A DNA stretch of 64,000 bases from Nostocoides sp. Soil756 (GCF_001428065.1 NZ_LMSE01000002.1:382924-446923); one strand, 5' to 3'. Positions 50,121 to 60,720 are shown, counted from the stretch's first letter. Numbers and translations: made by a program. Notes: generated by a model not told the origin, from the sequence alone.

Positions 50121-51770
50121 ATGACCAGCACGACCACAGTGGCGGGCTCCGGAGACGCCGTCGTCGCGGCCGCCGAGGAGGCCGTGCAGGCCCTGGTCGC
50201 CTCCGTCTCCAGGGGGCCCGGAACTCGCTCCCGTGACGAGTGGCTCGCGCTCGTGGGCACCTGTCAGACCCTCTCCAACTCCCTCGCCGCGGCTCAGGAC
50301 GCCGCGCTGGTGCAGGTCGCGCGCCGCGAGCAGGTCTGGGCCGACGACGGCACCCTCGGCGAGCAGGCGCACGCCCCAGGCCGGGTCGCCCTCGACGCCG
50401 CCGACCTCGCCGCCCCGGTCCTCGGCTGCTCGCACGCCCAGGCCGAGCGCCGGGTCCTGGCAGCCGTGCGGCTGGCTGCCGGGGCCGAGCCCACCGAGGT
50501 CGACGATCGCGGCCCGGTGCACGCCACGGGGCTCGACGGCCTGCACACGGCGATGGCCGACGGCCGGCTCGACGCCTATCGAGCCGGGGTGGTGGCGTTC
50601 GAGCTCGACGCAGCACCCGCCGGGGTCGCCGGGGCCGTGGTCGCTGCCCTCGAGCCGCATCTCGCCACCGCTGACGCCGCAGCGCTGCGCCGCCGCACCC
50701 GCCGCATCCTGGCCCGGGTCAGTCCCGACCTGCTGCGGCAGCGGGCCGTACGCGCCCGCGCCGCCACCGGCCTGCGGCGCTGGGCCAGCGAGCCCGGGGT
50801 CGACACCTGGATGGGCACCTTCCCGTCCGAGCAGTCCGCCGCGGCGTGGGCGGCCGTCGACCGACTCGCCCACGACTACGTGCGCGGCGGCCGGTGCACC
50901 ACGATCGAGCAGGCCCGCGGCCAGGCCCTCACCGACCTGGTCTGCTCGAACGCCACGGTCGACGTCCGGGTGGTCCTCGCCGTCCCGGCCGGCGCGCCGG
51001 TGGTCGGGGAGGCCGCGGCCCCCGCTGCCGCCACGCCCCCGGTGGCCGGGTGTACCGCCGGCGCCCGGCCACCCGAGCGCGCGGCGGCGCCGGCCGACGG
51101 CACCGCCGACGACCTCGTCCTGGTGCAGGGCGCGCGCCCGTCAGAGCCGATGCTCGTCGCCCGCGGCTGGCTGGCCGCCCACCTCGACCCCGCCGCCGCG
51201 CCGGTCGCCTGCCACCCCACCACCGGCGCCCGCCTCGACGCCACCGGTGACCTCACCGGGGGCGCCTACCGGCCCGGCCGCGAGCTCGCCGCCCTCGTGC
51301 GGGCCCGCGACGGGCGCTGTCGCTTCCCCGGGTGTGCGGTGGCGGCGCGCTTCTGCGACCTCGACCACGTGCGGCCCTGGCCGTCCGGTCCCACGGCCGC
51401 GCGCAACCTCCTCACCCTCTGCCGCCGCCATCACCGCATCAAGCAGTCACCCGGCTGGAGCGTGCGGCTCGCCCCCGACGGCACTGCTCAGTGGACCGAT
51501 CCCATCGGTCGCACCCGCACCACCGAGCCCCTCGACGCGCTCGAGACCCTCGTCCTGTCCGCCGACCGTCCGGCCCCTGCGCCCCGGCCGGCGCCGGTCT
51601 CCCTCCCCGAGTGGAGCTGTCTCGAGACGGCCCTCGAGCACCGGCTCGAGCAGCATCAGCTCGCCCGTGCGGCCGCGCGCCGCTGCGTCGTCACGCCCGA
51701 GCTCGAACGCCGGATGGCTGCGCATCGCCGCCGTTCCTGCGCGGCGGCCGACGACCCGCCTCCGTTCTGA
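50121..51770 (+). CDS. DUF222/HNH endonuclease domain protein (13E12 repeat family-like)
   Basis: 549 residues. Residues 1-290 are the DUF222 region (RDEWLALVGTCQTLSNSLAA, AHAPGRVALDAADLAAPVLG, RRTRRILARVSPDLLRQRAV). The HNH nuclease at about 390-450 has CRFPGCAVAARFCDLDHVRP and NLLTLCRRHHRIKQSPGW, with metal and catalytic histidines intact. Such genes are scattered in many copies in actinobacteria and behave like selfish or mobile-associated elements. It has its own strong promoter and interrupts the manB-sahH conserved block. Confidence 0.9.
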   Translation: MTSTTTVAGSGDAVVAAAEEAVQALVASVSRGPGTRSRDEWLALVGTCQTLSNSLAAAQDAALVQVARREQVWADDGTLGEQAHAPGRVALDAADLAAPVLGCSHAQAERRVLAAVRLAAGAEPTEVDDRGPVHATGLDGLHTAMADGRLDAYRAGVVAFELDAAPAGVAGAVVAALEPHLATADAAALRRRTRRILARVSPDLLRQRAVRARAATGLRRWASEPGVDTWMGTFPSEQSAAAWAAVDRLAHDYVRGGRCTTIEQARGQALTDLVCSNATVDVRVVLAVPAGAPVVGEAAAPAAATPPVAGCTAGARPPERAAAPADGTADDLVLVQGARPSEPMLVARGWLAAHLDPAAAPVACHPTTGARLDATGDLTGGAYRPGRELAALVRARDGRCRFPGCAVAARFCDLDHVRPWPSGPTAARNLLTLCRRHHRIKQSPGWSVRLAPDGTAQWTDPIGRTRTTEPLDALETLVLSADRPAPAPRPAPVSLPEWSCLETALEHRLEQHQLARAAARRCVVTPELERRMAAHRRRSCAAADDPPPF

Positions 51771-51837
51771 GGCCGGGCCGACGCGACGATCGAGACCACG
51801 TTCCCGGTCGCTCGTCGGCGAGCCCGGACGTCGCGCG

Positions 51838-52374
51838 TCAGCCCGCGGGTGCCGCCAGCGTGAGCTGCTCGGCGCCGGGCAGGGTCAGCAGGTCGGCGCC
51901 GGTGCACAGGATCTTCGACCCACGGATGCCGCTGCCCACCACCACCTCGCCGGCCGCGACCACGGCGTCGTCGACCAGCACGGGCCAGTCGTCGGGCAGG
52001 CCGATCGGCGTGATGCCGCCGAACTCCATCCCGGTCAGCCCGACGGCGTCGTCGTGCGGCGCGAACGAGATCTTCCGGGCGCCGAGGTGCTTGCGCACGA
52101 CCCCGTTGATGTCGGCGCGGTGCGTGGCCAGCACCATCACGGCGGCGTAGGTGGTCACCCCGCCCCGCTTGGCGGCGACCACGACGCAGTTGGCGCTGGC
52201 GCCGAGGTCGACGTCGTAGGCCTCGCACAGCGCGGCGGTGTCGGCCAGGGTGGGGTCGATGGGGGCGACGCACGCCCCGGGGATGGCCGCTGCGGCCGCC
52301 ACGACGGGTGCGGCGAGCAGCTCGGGGTGCTCGGCGGCCGGGGACCAGTCCAGGGTTCCACGTGAGGTCGGCAT
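51838..52374 (-). CDS. YbaK/ProX-type aminoacyl-tRNA deacylase
   Basis: 178 residues. ANCVVVAAKRGGVTTYAAVM contains the conserved lysine of the editing-domain fold, and GMEFGGITPIGLPDDWPVLV and VVVGSGIRGSKILCTGADLL are typical YbaK/ProX blocks. It would hydrolyse mischarged aminoacyl-tRNA such as Cys- or Ala-tRNA(Pro). It is divergent from the cation transporter gene and convergent with the HNH gene. Confidence 0.85.
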   Translation of the reverse strand: MPTSRGTLDWSPAAEHPELLAAPVVAAAAAIPGACVAPIDPTLADTAALCEAYDVDLGASANCVVVAAKRGGVTTYAAVMVLATHRADINGVVRKHLGARKISFAPHDDAVGLTGMEFGGITPIGLPDDWPVLVDDAVVAAGEVVVGSGIRGSKILCTGADLLTLPGAEQLTLAAPAG

Positions 52375-52403
52375 CCTCCGACGCTAACCCACGCTCCGAT
52401 CCC

Positions 52404-52409
52404 TAGGAT
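52404..52409 (+). promoter_or_regulatory. -10 element of a leaderless promoter
   Basis: TAGGAT ends seven bases before the ATG at 52417. Confidence 0.5.
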
Positions 52410-52416
52410 CGAGCGC

Positions 52417-53472
52417 ATGACCGACGACACGGCACCGGGCGAGCAGGAGCAGGACTCCGGCAACTCCGGTGGCAAGGCGGCGGTCCTCGCGGCCCTGCTG
52501 GCCAACCTCGGCGTCGCCGTCACCAAGCTCATCGCGTTCCTGCTCACCGGCTTCTCGTCGATGCTGGCCGAGGCCATCCACTCCTTCGCGGACACCGGCA
52601 ACCAGGTCCTGCTGCTGGTGGGGAGCAAGCGGGCCAGCCGCGAGGCCACGCTCGAGCACCCCTTCGGCTTCGGGCAGGGACGCTACGTCTACTCCTTCCT
52701 CGTCGCGATCATGCTCTTCGTCCTCGGCGGCCTCTTCGCCCTCTACGAGTCCTACGAGAAGGTCAAGGAGTCGCTCGCCGAGGACAGCTACGACCCGTTC
52801 GCCTCGACCTGGTGGTGGGTGCCCCTGGTGGTCCTGCTGGTGGCGATGGTCCTCGAGGGCTTCAGCCTGCGCACCGCGGTCCGTGAGTCCAACCGCATCC
52901 GGCGCGGCCGCTCGTGGCTGCGGTTCATCCGCACCACCAAGTCGCCCGAGCTGCCGGTCGTGCTGCTGGAGGACTTCGGCGCGATCATCGGACTCACGTT
53001 CGCCCTCCTCGGCGTCGGGCTCACCCTCGTGACCGCGAACCCGATCTTCGACGGCCTGGGCTCGGGCGCCATCGGGGTCCTGCTCGTGGTGCTGGCGGCC
53101 TTCCTCGCGGTCGAGATGGGTTCGCTGTTGGTGGGGGAGGCGGCCTCGCTGCCGGTGCGCCGGAAGATCCTCGCGGCCCTCCAGTCGCCCGAGGCGATCG
53201 ACCGCGTCATCAACAGCCGCACCATGCACCTCGGCCCCGACGAGGTGCTGGTCGCGGCGAAGCTGGCCGTGGGCGAGACCGACAGCGCCGCCGAGGTGGT
53301 CGCGGCCATCAACGAGGCCGAGCGCGCCGCCCGCGCGGCCACCCCCGACCTGCGCCTGGTCATCTACCTCGAGCCCGACGTCGACTCCGCGCCCGGCAGC
53401 CCCAGCGTCGACGGGCCCGGCCCGGAGGTCGCCGCGCGCGAGTCGGCCATCGAGGACGCCTCCCGCGGCTGA
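52417..53472 (+). CDS. Cation diffusion facilitator family transporter
   Basis: 351 residues. Six membrane segments, starting KAAVLAALLANLGVAVTKLI. The metal sites are in LAEAIHSFADTGNQVLLLVG near 52-70 (His and Asp of the HxxxD type) and VVLLEDFGAIIGLTF in the fifth segment. LEHPFGFGQGRYVYSFLVAI is the family loop. The C-terminal soluble part (TMHLGPDEVLVAAKLAVGET) is the dimerisation domain. It probably exports zinc or a similar divalent ion. Sequence is close to the SLC30A9-like bacterial branch. Confidence 0.9.
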   Translation: MTDDTAPGEQEQDSGNSGGKAAVLAALLANLGVAVTKLIAFLLTGFSSMLAEAIHSFADTGNQVLLLVGSKRASREATLEHPFGFGQGRYVYSFLVAIMLFVLGGLFALYESYEKVKESLAEDSYDPFASTWWWVPLVVLLVAMVLEGFSLRTAVRESNRIRRGRSWLRFIRTTKSPELPVVLLEDFGAIIGLTFALLGVGLTLVTANPIFDGLGSGAIGVLLVVLAAFLAVEMGSLLVGEAASLPVRRKILAALQSPEAIDRVINSRTMHLGPDEVLVAAKLAVGETDSAAEVVAAINEAERAARAATPDLRLVIYLEPDVDSAPGSPSVDGPGPEVAARESAIEDASRG

Positions 53473-53526
53473 GCGCGAACCTCGACAGCGGCGCTCGCGA
53501 GTTCGACCGTGGCCCGGCGTCTCCGG

Positions 53527-53624
53527 TAATCTGATGGGCGCATACCGGCCTGGGCGATGACCCTCGCATGAACGCGGCCCAGATGGGCAACGCCGGTCAA
53601 CTCGATCGCACGATCTCCAAGGAG
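53527..53624 (+). promoter_or_regulatory. Structured leader of sahH
   Basis: A -10-like TAATCT (53527-53532) is followed by a roughly 90-base leader. In it ACCGG (53544-53548) pairs with CCGGT (53593-53597) and the adjacent CTGGGC (53550-53555) with GCCCAG (53577-53582), leaving an asymmetric bulge (ATGGGCAACG) and a 21-base loop. AAGGAG (53619-53624) is the ribosome site. The sequence does not match the SAH or SAM-IV riboswitch patterns. A regulatory RNA is possible. Confidence 0.4.
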
Positions 53625-53631
53625 TTCACGC

Positions 53632-55083
<1,452 letters not shown>

Positions 55084-55107
55084 TTCCGTAGGTCATCGTG
55101 TCGCGGA

Positions 55108-55137
55108 GGCGCCCTCGGACTGCTGTCCGGGGGCGCC
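55108..55137 (+). terminator. Terminator after sahH
   Basis: GGCGCCC (55108-55114) and CGGAC (55116-55120) pair with GTCCG (55125-55129) and GGGCGCC (55131-55137), with only one mismatched pair and a four-base loop. It begins 25 bases after the sahH stop. Confidence 0.65.
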
Positions 55138-55299
55138 CCGGTCGTGACGGACCGCCACACCGGCACCTGTGTGGCTGACGAGTGGATGAGAGGGAGCCTC
55201 CACCGAACGGTCGAGATGCTCCGCGTGTCGCTGACATGGAATCCGTCGCCCCCCTACGGTGGTCACGCGCAGGACCCCTGACCTGACCGAAGAGGTGCC

Positions 55300-55803
55300 A
55301 TGAACCAGACCAGTGCCATGCCGTCTGTGGGCGTCGCTGTCTCCCCGAGCCACGGCGTCACGTCGGCGCTGCCGGCCCCCCGGGTCCTGCGGGTCCTGGC
55401 CCAGGTCCTGGTGCTGGCCCTGGTCGTCATGACGCCTGGCCTCCCCATCCCCGTCGTCGTGCTCTACGTCCTGGCCCAGCTGGTCGCCGGCGTCTCGGTG
55501 CATGCCCTCCACCGGAGCCGGGGCGGTGCGCGAGCGGTCGTGAAGACCCTGCGCGCCTGGGGCGTCGGCGCCGCGTTGGGGCTGGCCGTCGTCCCACCCC
55601 TGACCGCGGGCATCGGCGTCTCGGTGACCGCCGCTCAGGTCGCCGTCATCGCGGGCGTTCTCCTCGTCGGGGTTCTGGGCGTCGCACGCGACCAGTTCAA
55701 CGACGCCGGCCGTGCCATCGACGGCATCCTCGCCACGCTGCCCCCGCCGGTGGACACTGCGGAGGCCGCTCGTGCCGAGCACTCGATGAACGCGGGCGTC
55801 TGA
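55300..55803 (+). CDS. Hypothetical small membrane protein
   Basis: 167 residues with three or four hydrophobic segments (VLAQVLVLALVVMTPGLPIP, VVVLYVLAQLVAGVSV, AALGLAVVPPLTAGIGVSV, VAVIAGVLLVGVLGVA) and a polar C-terminus. No family is recognised. It lies between sahH and the first degraded sahH piece, so it belongs to the acquired segment. The start at 55300 has only a weak AGAGG ribosome site. Confidence 0.5.
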   Translation: MNQTSAMPSVGVAVSPSHGVTSALPAPRVLRVLAQVLVLALVVMTPGLPIPVVVLYVLAQLVAGVSVHALHRSRGGARAVVKTLRAWGVGAALGLAVVPPLTAGIGVSVTAAQVAVIAGVLLVGVLGVARDQFNDAGRAIDGILATLPPPVDTAEAARAEHSMNAGV

Positions 55804-55924
55804 CGCCGGCAGCAGGGGGTCGGGTTCGAGCCCGACGGAGGCGTTCTCGGTCACCGTCCTTCTGAATCTCCGCCGGCACTCGACGTGTCGTTGTGGCCCC
55901 GGCGCTCCTCGCCACCGGGCCACT

Positions 55925-55976
55925 TCCAGAGCCGTCTGCTGAGGCTGGGCAACGCCGCCGGCCACCCGGGCTTTCG
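55925..55976 (+). pseudogene. Degraded internal fragment of sahH
   Basis: This stretch aligns with 54787-54838 of sahH, which encodes the [17 protein letters not shown] region. It contains CTGGGCAACGCC and CCGGCCACCC with the same spacing, and the translated order LGNAAGHPGF is retained, but the surroundings carry small indels and frame changes. It has the same orientation as sahH and lies upstream of the terminal sahH copy at 57399, in the same order as in the intact gene. It is a relic of a second sahH-like sequence. Confidence 0.6.
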
Positions 55977-56105
55977 CGGCGTGGCAGCCGTTCAGGAACC
56001 ACACCCCCCGGACGTCACGACGTTCGTGAAGAGTGAGGCGTGACCAAAAGGCGGATGCAGCGACGCGGGGCGAGCCTGAGGATGGGTGCACCGGAGAAGG
56101 AGATC

Positions 56106-57398
56106 ATGGCGCGCAGCACGTCGGCACGAACCACTCGCCCTCAGTGGGCCTTCCATCTGGCGACCCTGTGTGGCGCAGGCTTCATGGTCGCGCTCACCGT
56201 TCCACGCACCTACTTCGTCAACGACGACTGGTCCTTCGTCGGCCCCCTGGCGAACGGTCAGGTCGGGTGGCTGTGGTTCCTTCTTCCCCAGAACGAGCAC
56301 CTGGTACTGCTTCCCAAGCTGTTGTTCGCTGCCCTGGGTTCCCTCTGGGGATTCGCCTCGTCCGTGCCGTTCGTCGCGGTGACCGTCTCGTTGCACCTCA
56401 TCCTCTGCCACCTGCTCTGGCGCCTCGCTCTCCTGAACGGGGCAAGTGCGACAGTATCGGCGCTGGGCGTCGCTGGGTTTGCTGTGTATGGCGCGGGCGT
56501 GGAGAACATCCTCTGGGCCTTCCAGGTCGGTCTCGTGGGGAGCATGGTGCTCGGTGTGCTGCTTCTGCTGGAGATCTCCCGGGACCGGCCACGGGCGGTC
56601 GTGGTAATCGCCCTTGCGGTGGCCAACGTCCTCACGACAGGACTCGCCCTGGTGTTCCTCGCTCTGGCGACCGTCATCCTGCTGGCGACGCGCCGTTCCC
56701 GATGGGTCCTGGCATTGGTGCCCGCAGGAGTCGTGCTGCTGGTCTGGTTCCTCCTGGTGTCGCCTCGCTCTTCCGCTTCCCAGCTGACCGTCGACGACGC
56801 CGTGCTGCTTCCCCTGTACTGGATCCTGGGCATCGGCACCGCTGTGTCTGCGCCCCTGCCGATCCTGCGAGCCGGGGAGGTCCTCGACCTCGGGATGTCG
56901 CTCCAAAGCCTTGGGCTTGCCCTAGCAGGGTGCGTGGCCCTGCTCGCCGTGCTGTTGATGGCGGAACGACGGAAGGTGCTCGAGCGCGCTCTGTCCGCGA
57001 AGGCATTCGCCCTGGGGTGCCCGATGTTCGTCGTGGTCACCAGTGTCCCGCGGATCGCATCCGGTCTGCCGATCGCCCTGTCCTCGCGCTACGCCTACGT
57101 CGCGACCGCGCTCTTGGTTCCTCTGTTCGTGGTGCTCCTCAGCCGCGTGGGTGCGACCCGGAGCCGGAGGGTCGTAGTCCTCGTGGGTTCTGCGCTGATC
57201 GCGATCGGGAACCTCGTGCAGTGGGTCCCCATGGCCCACGAGTGGAACTCGCGAGCGCAGGCGCGGCTCGTGACGATGGCGGTCGGAAGGGACTTGGTCA
57301 TCGGGAGGCTGCCGGGCTACGACTCGACTCCGCCCGCCCCGGAGTTCGCCATGTTGTCAGGGCAGGAACTGCTCGCGCTGAGTTTCCCGAGCGATCTT
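56106..57398 (+). pseudogene. Membrane protein gene truncated by a sahH tail
   Basis: From the ATG at 56106 (AAGGAG at 56097-56102) an open frame of about 430 codons has 10 or more hydrophobic segments, such as PRTYFVNDDWSFVGPLANGQ followed by WLWFLLPQNEHLVLLPKLLF. The NDDW and QNEH residues in the first loop resemble GT-C glycosyltransferases. The native end is missing: at 57399 the sequence switches abruptly to the sahH 3' end in another frame, and the frame then runs on without homology to 57944. Base composition is less extreme than neighbours. It was probably an intact glycan gene before the rearrangement. Confidence 0.6.
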
Positions 57399-57469
57399 CC
57401 AAGGAGCAGGCCGAGTACCTCGGCGTCGACGTCGCCGGCCCGTACAAGCCGGAGCACTACCGCTACTGA
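57399..57469 (+). pseudogene. Second copy of the sahH 3' end
   Basis: These 71 bases match 55013-55083 of sahH at 68 positions and encode the same [18 protein letters not shown] sequence through to the stop. The three differences (CTG/CTC, GGT/GGC, CCC/CCG) are all synonymous third-position changes. That pattern means the copy diverged while part of a working gene and is not a recent slip duplication. It follows directly on the truncated membrane protein gene, in a different frame, and is followed by its own strong hairpin at 57501. Confidence 0.9.
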
Positions 57470-57500
57470 CGAGGGCCCGTCAGCCCGCCTGACGCCCGAT

Positions 57501-57535
57501 GAGCCGGTGGGTCGCCGTGTGCGACCCACCGGCTC
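57501..57535 (+). terminator. Strong terminator after the second sahH tail
   Basis: GAGCCGGTGGGTCGC pairs perfectly with GCGACCCACCGGCTC around a five-base loop. It starts 31 bases after the sahH-tail stop codon, the right distance to have served that gene. Confidence 0.8.
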
Positions 57536-57672
57536 CGTCGTGTGCGGCGCCCCACCGGTCCCACCGGCCCCGGGGGTCCCGACTTCGCGCCGAACATGGT
57601 GCTCGGATGCCGCTGGGGGCCTACCGTCTGACCTAACTCGTCGCAGGGGCGAGGGCAACAGCAGGGGTTGCC

Positions 57673-58908
57673 GTGAGGACCGGTCATGTCCATGTCCGGG
57701 GAGTGTGGCATCTCGAGGCGTCGACGCGACTCCTCGACCGTCCGTCCCCCGGGCTGCGCGCTGCGCCCACGCGGCCCGCGCCCATCCCTCCGCCGGTGGG
57801 GTCGCCGGCCCGCCGCTGGTTGGAGCCGCGACCCGGGGTGCGCCTCACCCTCGGTGTGTTCCTGGCGCTGCAGCTGGTCGCGGCCTTCTCGTTCGCGCGC
57901 CTCGACGACGCCTGGCCGCACGGCCGGCTCAACTGGGACGGTGACCACTTCCTGACCCTGGCCACCAGCGGGTACCCCGCGGCCTCGGCGGGGATGCCGG
58001 TCGCCGACCTCCAGCGCTTCGCGTTCTACCCGCTCTACCCGCTGCTGGTGCGGCTGGTCAGCGGGGGCGAGCGCGACGGGGCGCTGCTGGTGGCGCCCCT
58101 GCTGAGCCTCGCGCTGGCCGCGGTCGCGCTGCTGCTCGCGGGCAACTGGATGAGCGAGCGGTTCGGGCCGGCGGGGCCGGTCGCCCTCCTGGTCGGACTG
58201 GCGGCCTGGCCGACGTTCCCCGTGCTGCAGATGGGCTACACCGAGGGCCTGGCGATGTTCCTGCTGGTCGTCGCCCTGCGTGCCCTCGACGAGCGGCACC
58301 ACACGGTCTTCGCGGTCGCCGTGCTGATGGTGGGCCTCACCCGGCCGCTCGCGGCGCCGCTGGCGGTGGTCGCCCTGGTGCACCTGGTGGCGCGGTACCG
58401 CGAGGGCGGCGGCCGGCACCACCTGGCCGGGCCGCTGGGGGCGTTCGCCGCGGCCGTCGGGGCGGTGCTGCTCTGGCCCGCACTGGCCGCCCTCATCAGC
58501 GGCCGACCGCTGGTCTACGCCGAGGCGATGGCCAGCTTCCGCGCCCCCGGGCACGCGGCGTCCTATCTGGTCGCCGGGCTGCAGACCCCGTGGCTGGGGG
58601 CGCTCCTGCTGGGCGGCCTCGCGGTGGGCGTGTGGCTGGCGCTGCGCTTCCTGCCGACCGGTACCCCGGCGACGCTGCGGGTCTGGCTGCTGGTGTACCC
58701 GGCGTACCTGGTGGGCGTGTCGGTGGTCAGCACCTCGCCGCTGCGCTACCTGCTGCTCGCGTTCCCGTTCGCGCTCGCCCTGGTGCCGCTGCTGCGGCGG
58801 CCGGCGGCGCGCGGGGCGGTGCTCGTGGCCGTGGTGCCGGTGTCGGTTGTGCTCTCCGGCTGGTGGGTCCAGACTTTCGTGCCAGTCACGTCGGCGTTCT
58901 TGCCGTAA
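57673..58908 (+). CDS. PIG-V-like mannosyltransferase, membrane GT-C type
   Basis: 411 residues with about nine membrane segments. After a Pro/Arg-rich N-terminus of about 50 residues comes GVRLTLGVFLALQLVAAFSF and then the first external loop RLNWDGDHFLTLATSGYP, with the Asp pair (WDGDH) typical of PIG-V/mannosyltransferase loops. FAFYPLYPLLVRLVSGGERD and VLQMGYTEGLAMFLLVVALR match family blocks. It would add mannose from polyprenyl-phosphomannose to an outer-face acceptor. The GTG at 57673 has AGGGG upstream. It starts the region after the decayed sahH copy. Confidence 0.82.
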   Translation: MRTGHVHVRGVWHLEASTRLLDRPSPGLRAAPTRPAPIPPPVGSPARRWLEPRPGVRLTLGVFLALQLVAAFSFARLDDAWPHGRLNWDGDHFLTLATSGYPAASAGMPVADLQRFAFYPLYPLLVRLVSGGERDGALLVAPLLSLALAAVALLLAGNWMSERFGPAGPVALLVGLAAWPTFPVLQMGYTEGLAMFLLVVALRALDERHHTVFAVAVLMVGLTRPLAAPLAVVALVHLVARYREGGGRHHLAGPLGAFAAAVGAVLLWPALAALISGRPLVYAEAMASFRAPGHAASYLVAGLQTPWLGALLLGGLAVGVWLALRFLPTGTPATLRVWLLVYPAYLVGVSVVSTSPLRYLLLAFPFALALVPLLRRPAARGAVLVAVVPVSVVLSGWWVQTFVPVTSAFLP

Positions 58909-58942
58909 TTGACCCTCGCTAACAGAAGTTGTGAGTCTCCGG

Positions 58943-59509
58943 CTGTGTCGAGGCCGCACTCCGTCGCGCGGGGCTCGGTGGTGCTGGTCGTTCGTCAGCC
59001 GTTGCCCTTGTCGTGGCTGCCGGAATGGTCGGATGGGCTATGACGTGGAACGCCGACGCGTTCATGTCGCCCGGACTTACGCTCGGGCGACTTCACCCTG
59101 ACCGCAGACATCACCCTCAACGCCGTTGACGCCAGTGGTGGCCTCGACGTGATGATCGCCGCTGTGGCTAGGGAGGTCCTCGAGGTGCAGACTGGGTGGC
59201 AGGTCGGCGCGGAGGGACAGTGGCGCGCCATCGAGGGTCATGTTCATCGCCTATACGCGCGTCTCCGGCGCGAATGTCAACCACATCGCCGGGGCAGCTG
59301 ACGGGGTCTTGAGTTGGTACGCGCCTACCGGCACGGTCGCGTCACCCGGAGGGCAGCTACGCACCGTGCAGCGCGGGGGCCTGAGCGGCGGCAACGTCAC
59401 GATCCGACCGCATTACAAGCACGACAACGGTGGCGCCGGGTCCCAGCGCAGCCTGCCTTCATCTGCCACCAACCCGGCCGTCTGCTTCGTGAAGAACCTC
59501 AGTCATTGA
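58943..59509 (+). pseudogene. Decayed exported-protein gene (two or more frameshifts)
   Basis: Coding-like blocks appear in three successive frames. SSAVALVVAAGMVGWAMTWN (signal-peptide-like, around 58990-59050) continues as DFTLTADITLNAVDASGGLD (from 59089, shifted by one), then as YTRVSGANVNHIAGAADGVL through GGNVTIRPHYKHDNGGAGSQ to the stop at 59509 (shifted again near 59240). The order suggests one secreted protein of about 180 residues broken by single-base changes. No family is recognised. Otherwise the 550 bases between the mannosyltransferase and acyltransferase genes hold nothing obvious. Confidence 0.45.
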
Positions 59510-60507
59510 ACCTCGCCTCATCGGCATCTCGACCCATCGGTATGAGGCTTCCGCTAGCAACAACGGCACCGTGAACAGCAGGACCAGCATGATCGGCCAA
59601 GGCCAGCCCGCATGGAGCCTGAACGCCACGAGGAACGGCGCCTGGAACAGGTAGATGCCATAGGAGCGAGTGCCGAACCATCGCAGGTACGCCACCTCCA
59701 GCCGCGGCACGGGCACACCTCCAGTCGACGCCCAGACGGCAGCCGCGGCGAGCAAAGAGACGGTCGGCATGAGTATGACCAGAGCGGTCGCCGTATCCAC
59801 CTCCCCGTATGTCAGGGTCACGGCGGCAATGGCGCACATGCACGCAACCGGGATTAATCGCGATCCGCCGATCTTCGGGGACGAGATCCGCAACACGGCG
59901 ATGTTGGCTCCAACGCAGAGACCGAACAGTGCGACGTCACTTCCGTAGGCAACGCGCTCCCACCCACTCCCGGCGGCGGTCCACGTTGCGACGAGCGACG
60001 CGGCCGACAGTGCGATAGCGGCCACCACGACGCGGCGACGGGTGGCAAGGACCCCGACAAGCAGCGGCCACACGAGATAGAACTGTTCCTCGACGGCGAG
60101 CGACCACGTGTGATTCATCGCGCCTAGGTCGCCTTCGTGTCCGGGGCTGGCTATGACCCAGTTCCCGACATAGAGCAGCACCGGCAGTAGGTGCTTCCAC
60201 TGGAACCACCAGTCGCCCAGAGCCGGTGTCAGTGCTAGGACGACGACGAGCAGGATCAGAAACGCAGGCGCCAACGCCGGACCCGCCGGGCGTAGAAGCC
60301 GCGGAAGTCGACCCGGCCGTCACGCTCGCGGTGCTGCACGAGCTGAGTAGTGATAAGGAAGCCGGACAAGACGAAGAATACGGTCACCCCGGTGGCGCCC
60401 CACAGTCCGGTCATAGGCATGCCGGCATGCTGGACGAGGACGAACAGGATCGCGAACCCACGCAGACCGTCCAGCGCGGGCCAATGACCCAGCCGTCTCG
60501 TCCCCAC
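59459..60507 (-). pseudogene. Acyltransferase 3 (OafA-type) with a frameshift
   Basis: Membrane O-acyltransferase that would acetylate surface sugars. The first part (GTG at 60507) reads LGHWPALDGLRGFAILFVLV, with the Arg of the family start, then GVTVFFVLSGFLITTQLVQH and FRGFYARRVRR. A one-base deletion near 60265-60275 shifts the frame. The second part continues as APAFLILLVVVLALTPALGD, NHTWSLAVEEQFYLVWPLLV (the family signature) and SYGIYLFQAPFLVAFRLHAG to 59459. Rejoined it would be about 349 residues, the normal length. It is either a recent pseudogene or a sequence error in a short GT-rich run. Confidence 0.8.
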
Positions 60508-60510
60508 GCG

Positions 60511-60605
60511 CGCACCGTACCGACGTTTACGAGCAACCGCACCCAGACGCGGAATCCTAGAAGGATCGGTGGCTACCTACCGCACCTCCCCGGTACGGCG
60601 AGAGC
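60511..60605 (+). repeat. Decayed coding repeat, copy A
   Basis: About 95 bases highly similar to copy B (61489-61582). In the plus frame it reads RTVPTFTSNRTQTRNPRRIG, then after a shift PRYGESTYGG. Differences from copy B are mostly synonymous (ACG/ACC, ACG/ACA, AAT/AAC, AGA/AGG), the mark of a once-functional protein. It lies directly upstream of the start of the minus-strand acyltransferase gene, so it also forms that gene's 5' region. On the minus strand TACGGT ends six bases before the acyltransferase GTG, a possible -10. Confidence 0.75.
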
Positions 60606-60720
60606 ACTTACGGCGGCAGCGGGGTCTACAAGGAGCCGTCGCGAGCGTGACGAGGCCCTACGGGCCGTTCCGCCCGACTCGAGCGTCCGACCTTCGCCAG
60701 CTTCCAGAAGGTCGCCTGAC

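Noticed and set aside
53473-53631. SAH (ahcY) or SAM-IV riboswitch before sahH
   Set aside because: A short GCGGCGCTC resembles the 3' part of the SAH motif, but the matching 5' part (GAGGAGCGCTGC type) is absent. SAM-IV signatures were also not seen.
56106-57944. The membrane protein as an intact 613-residue gene to 57944
   Set aside because: After 57398 the frame runs through the sahH tail and a terminator in a non-coding frame, giving Ser/Thr/Arg-rich text with no membrane segments.
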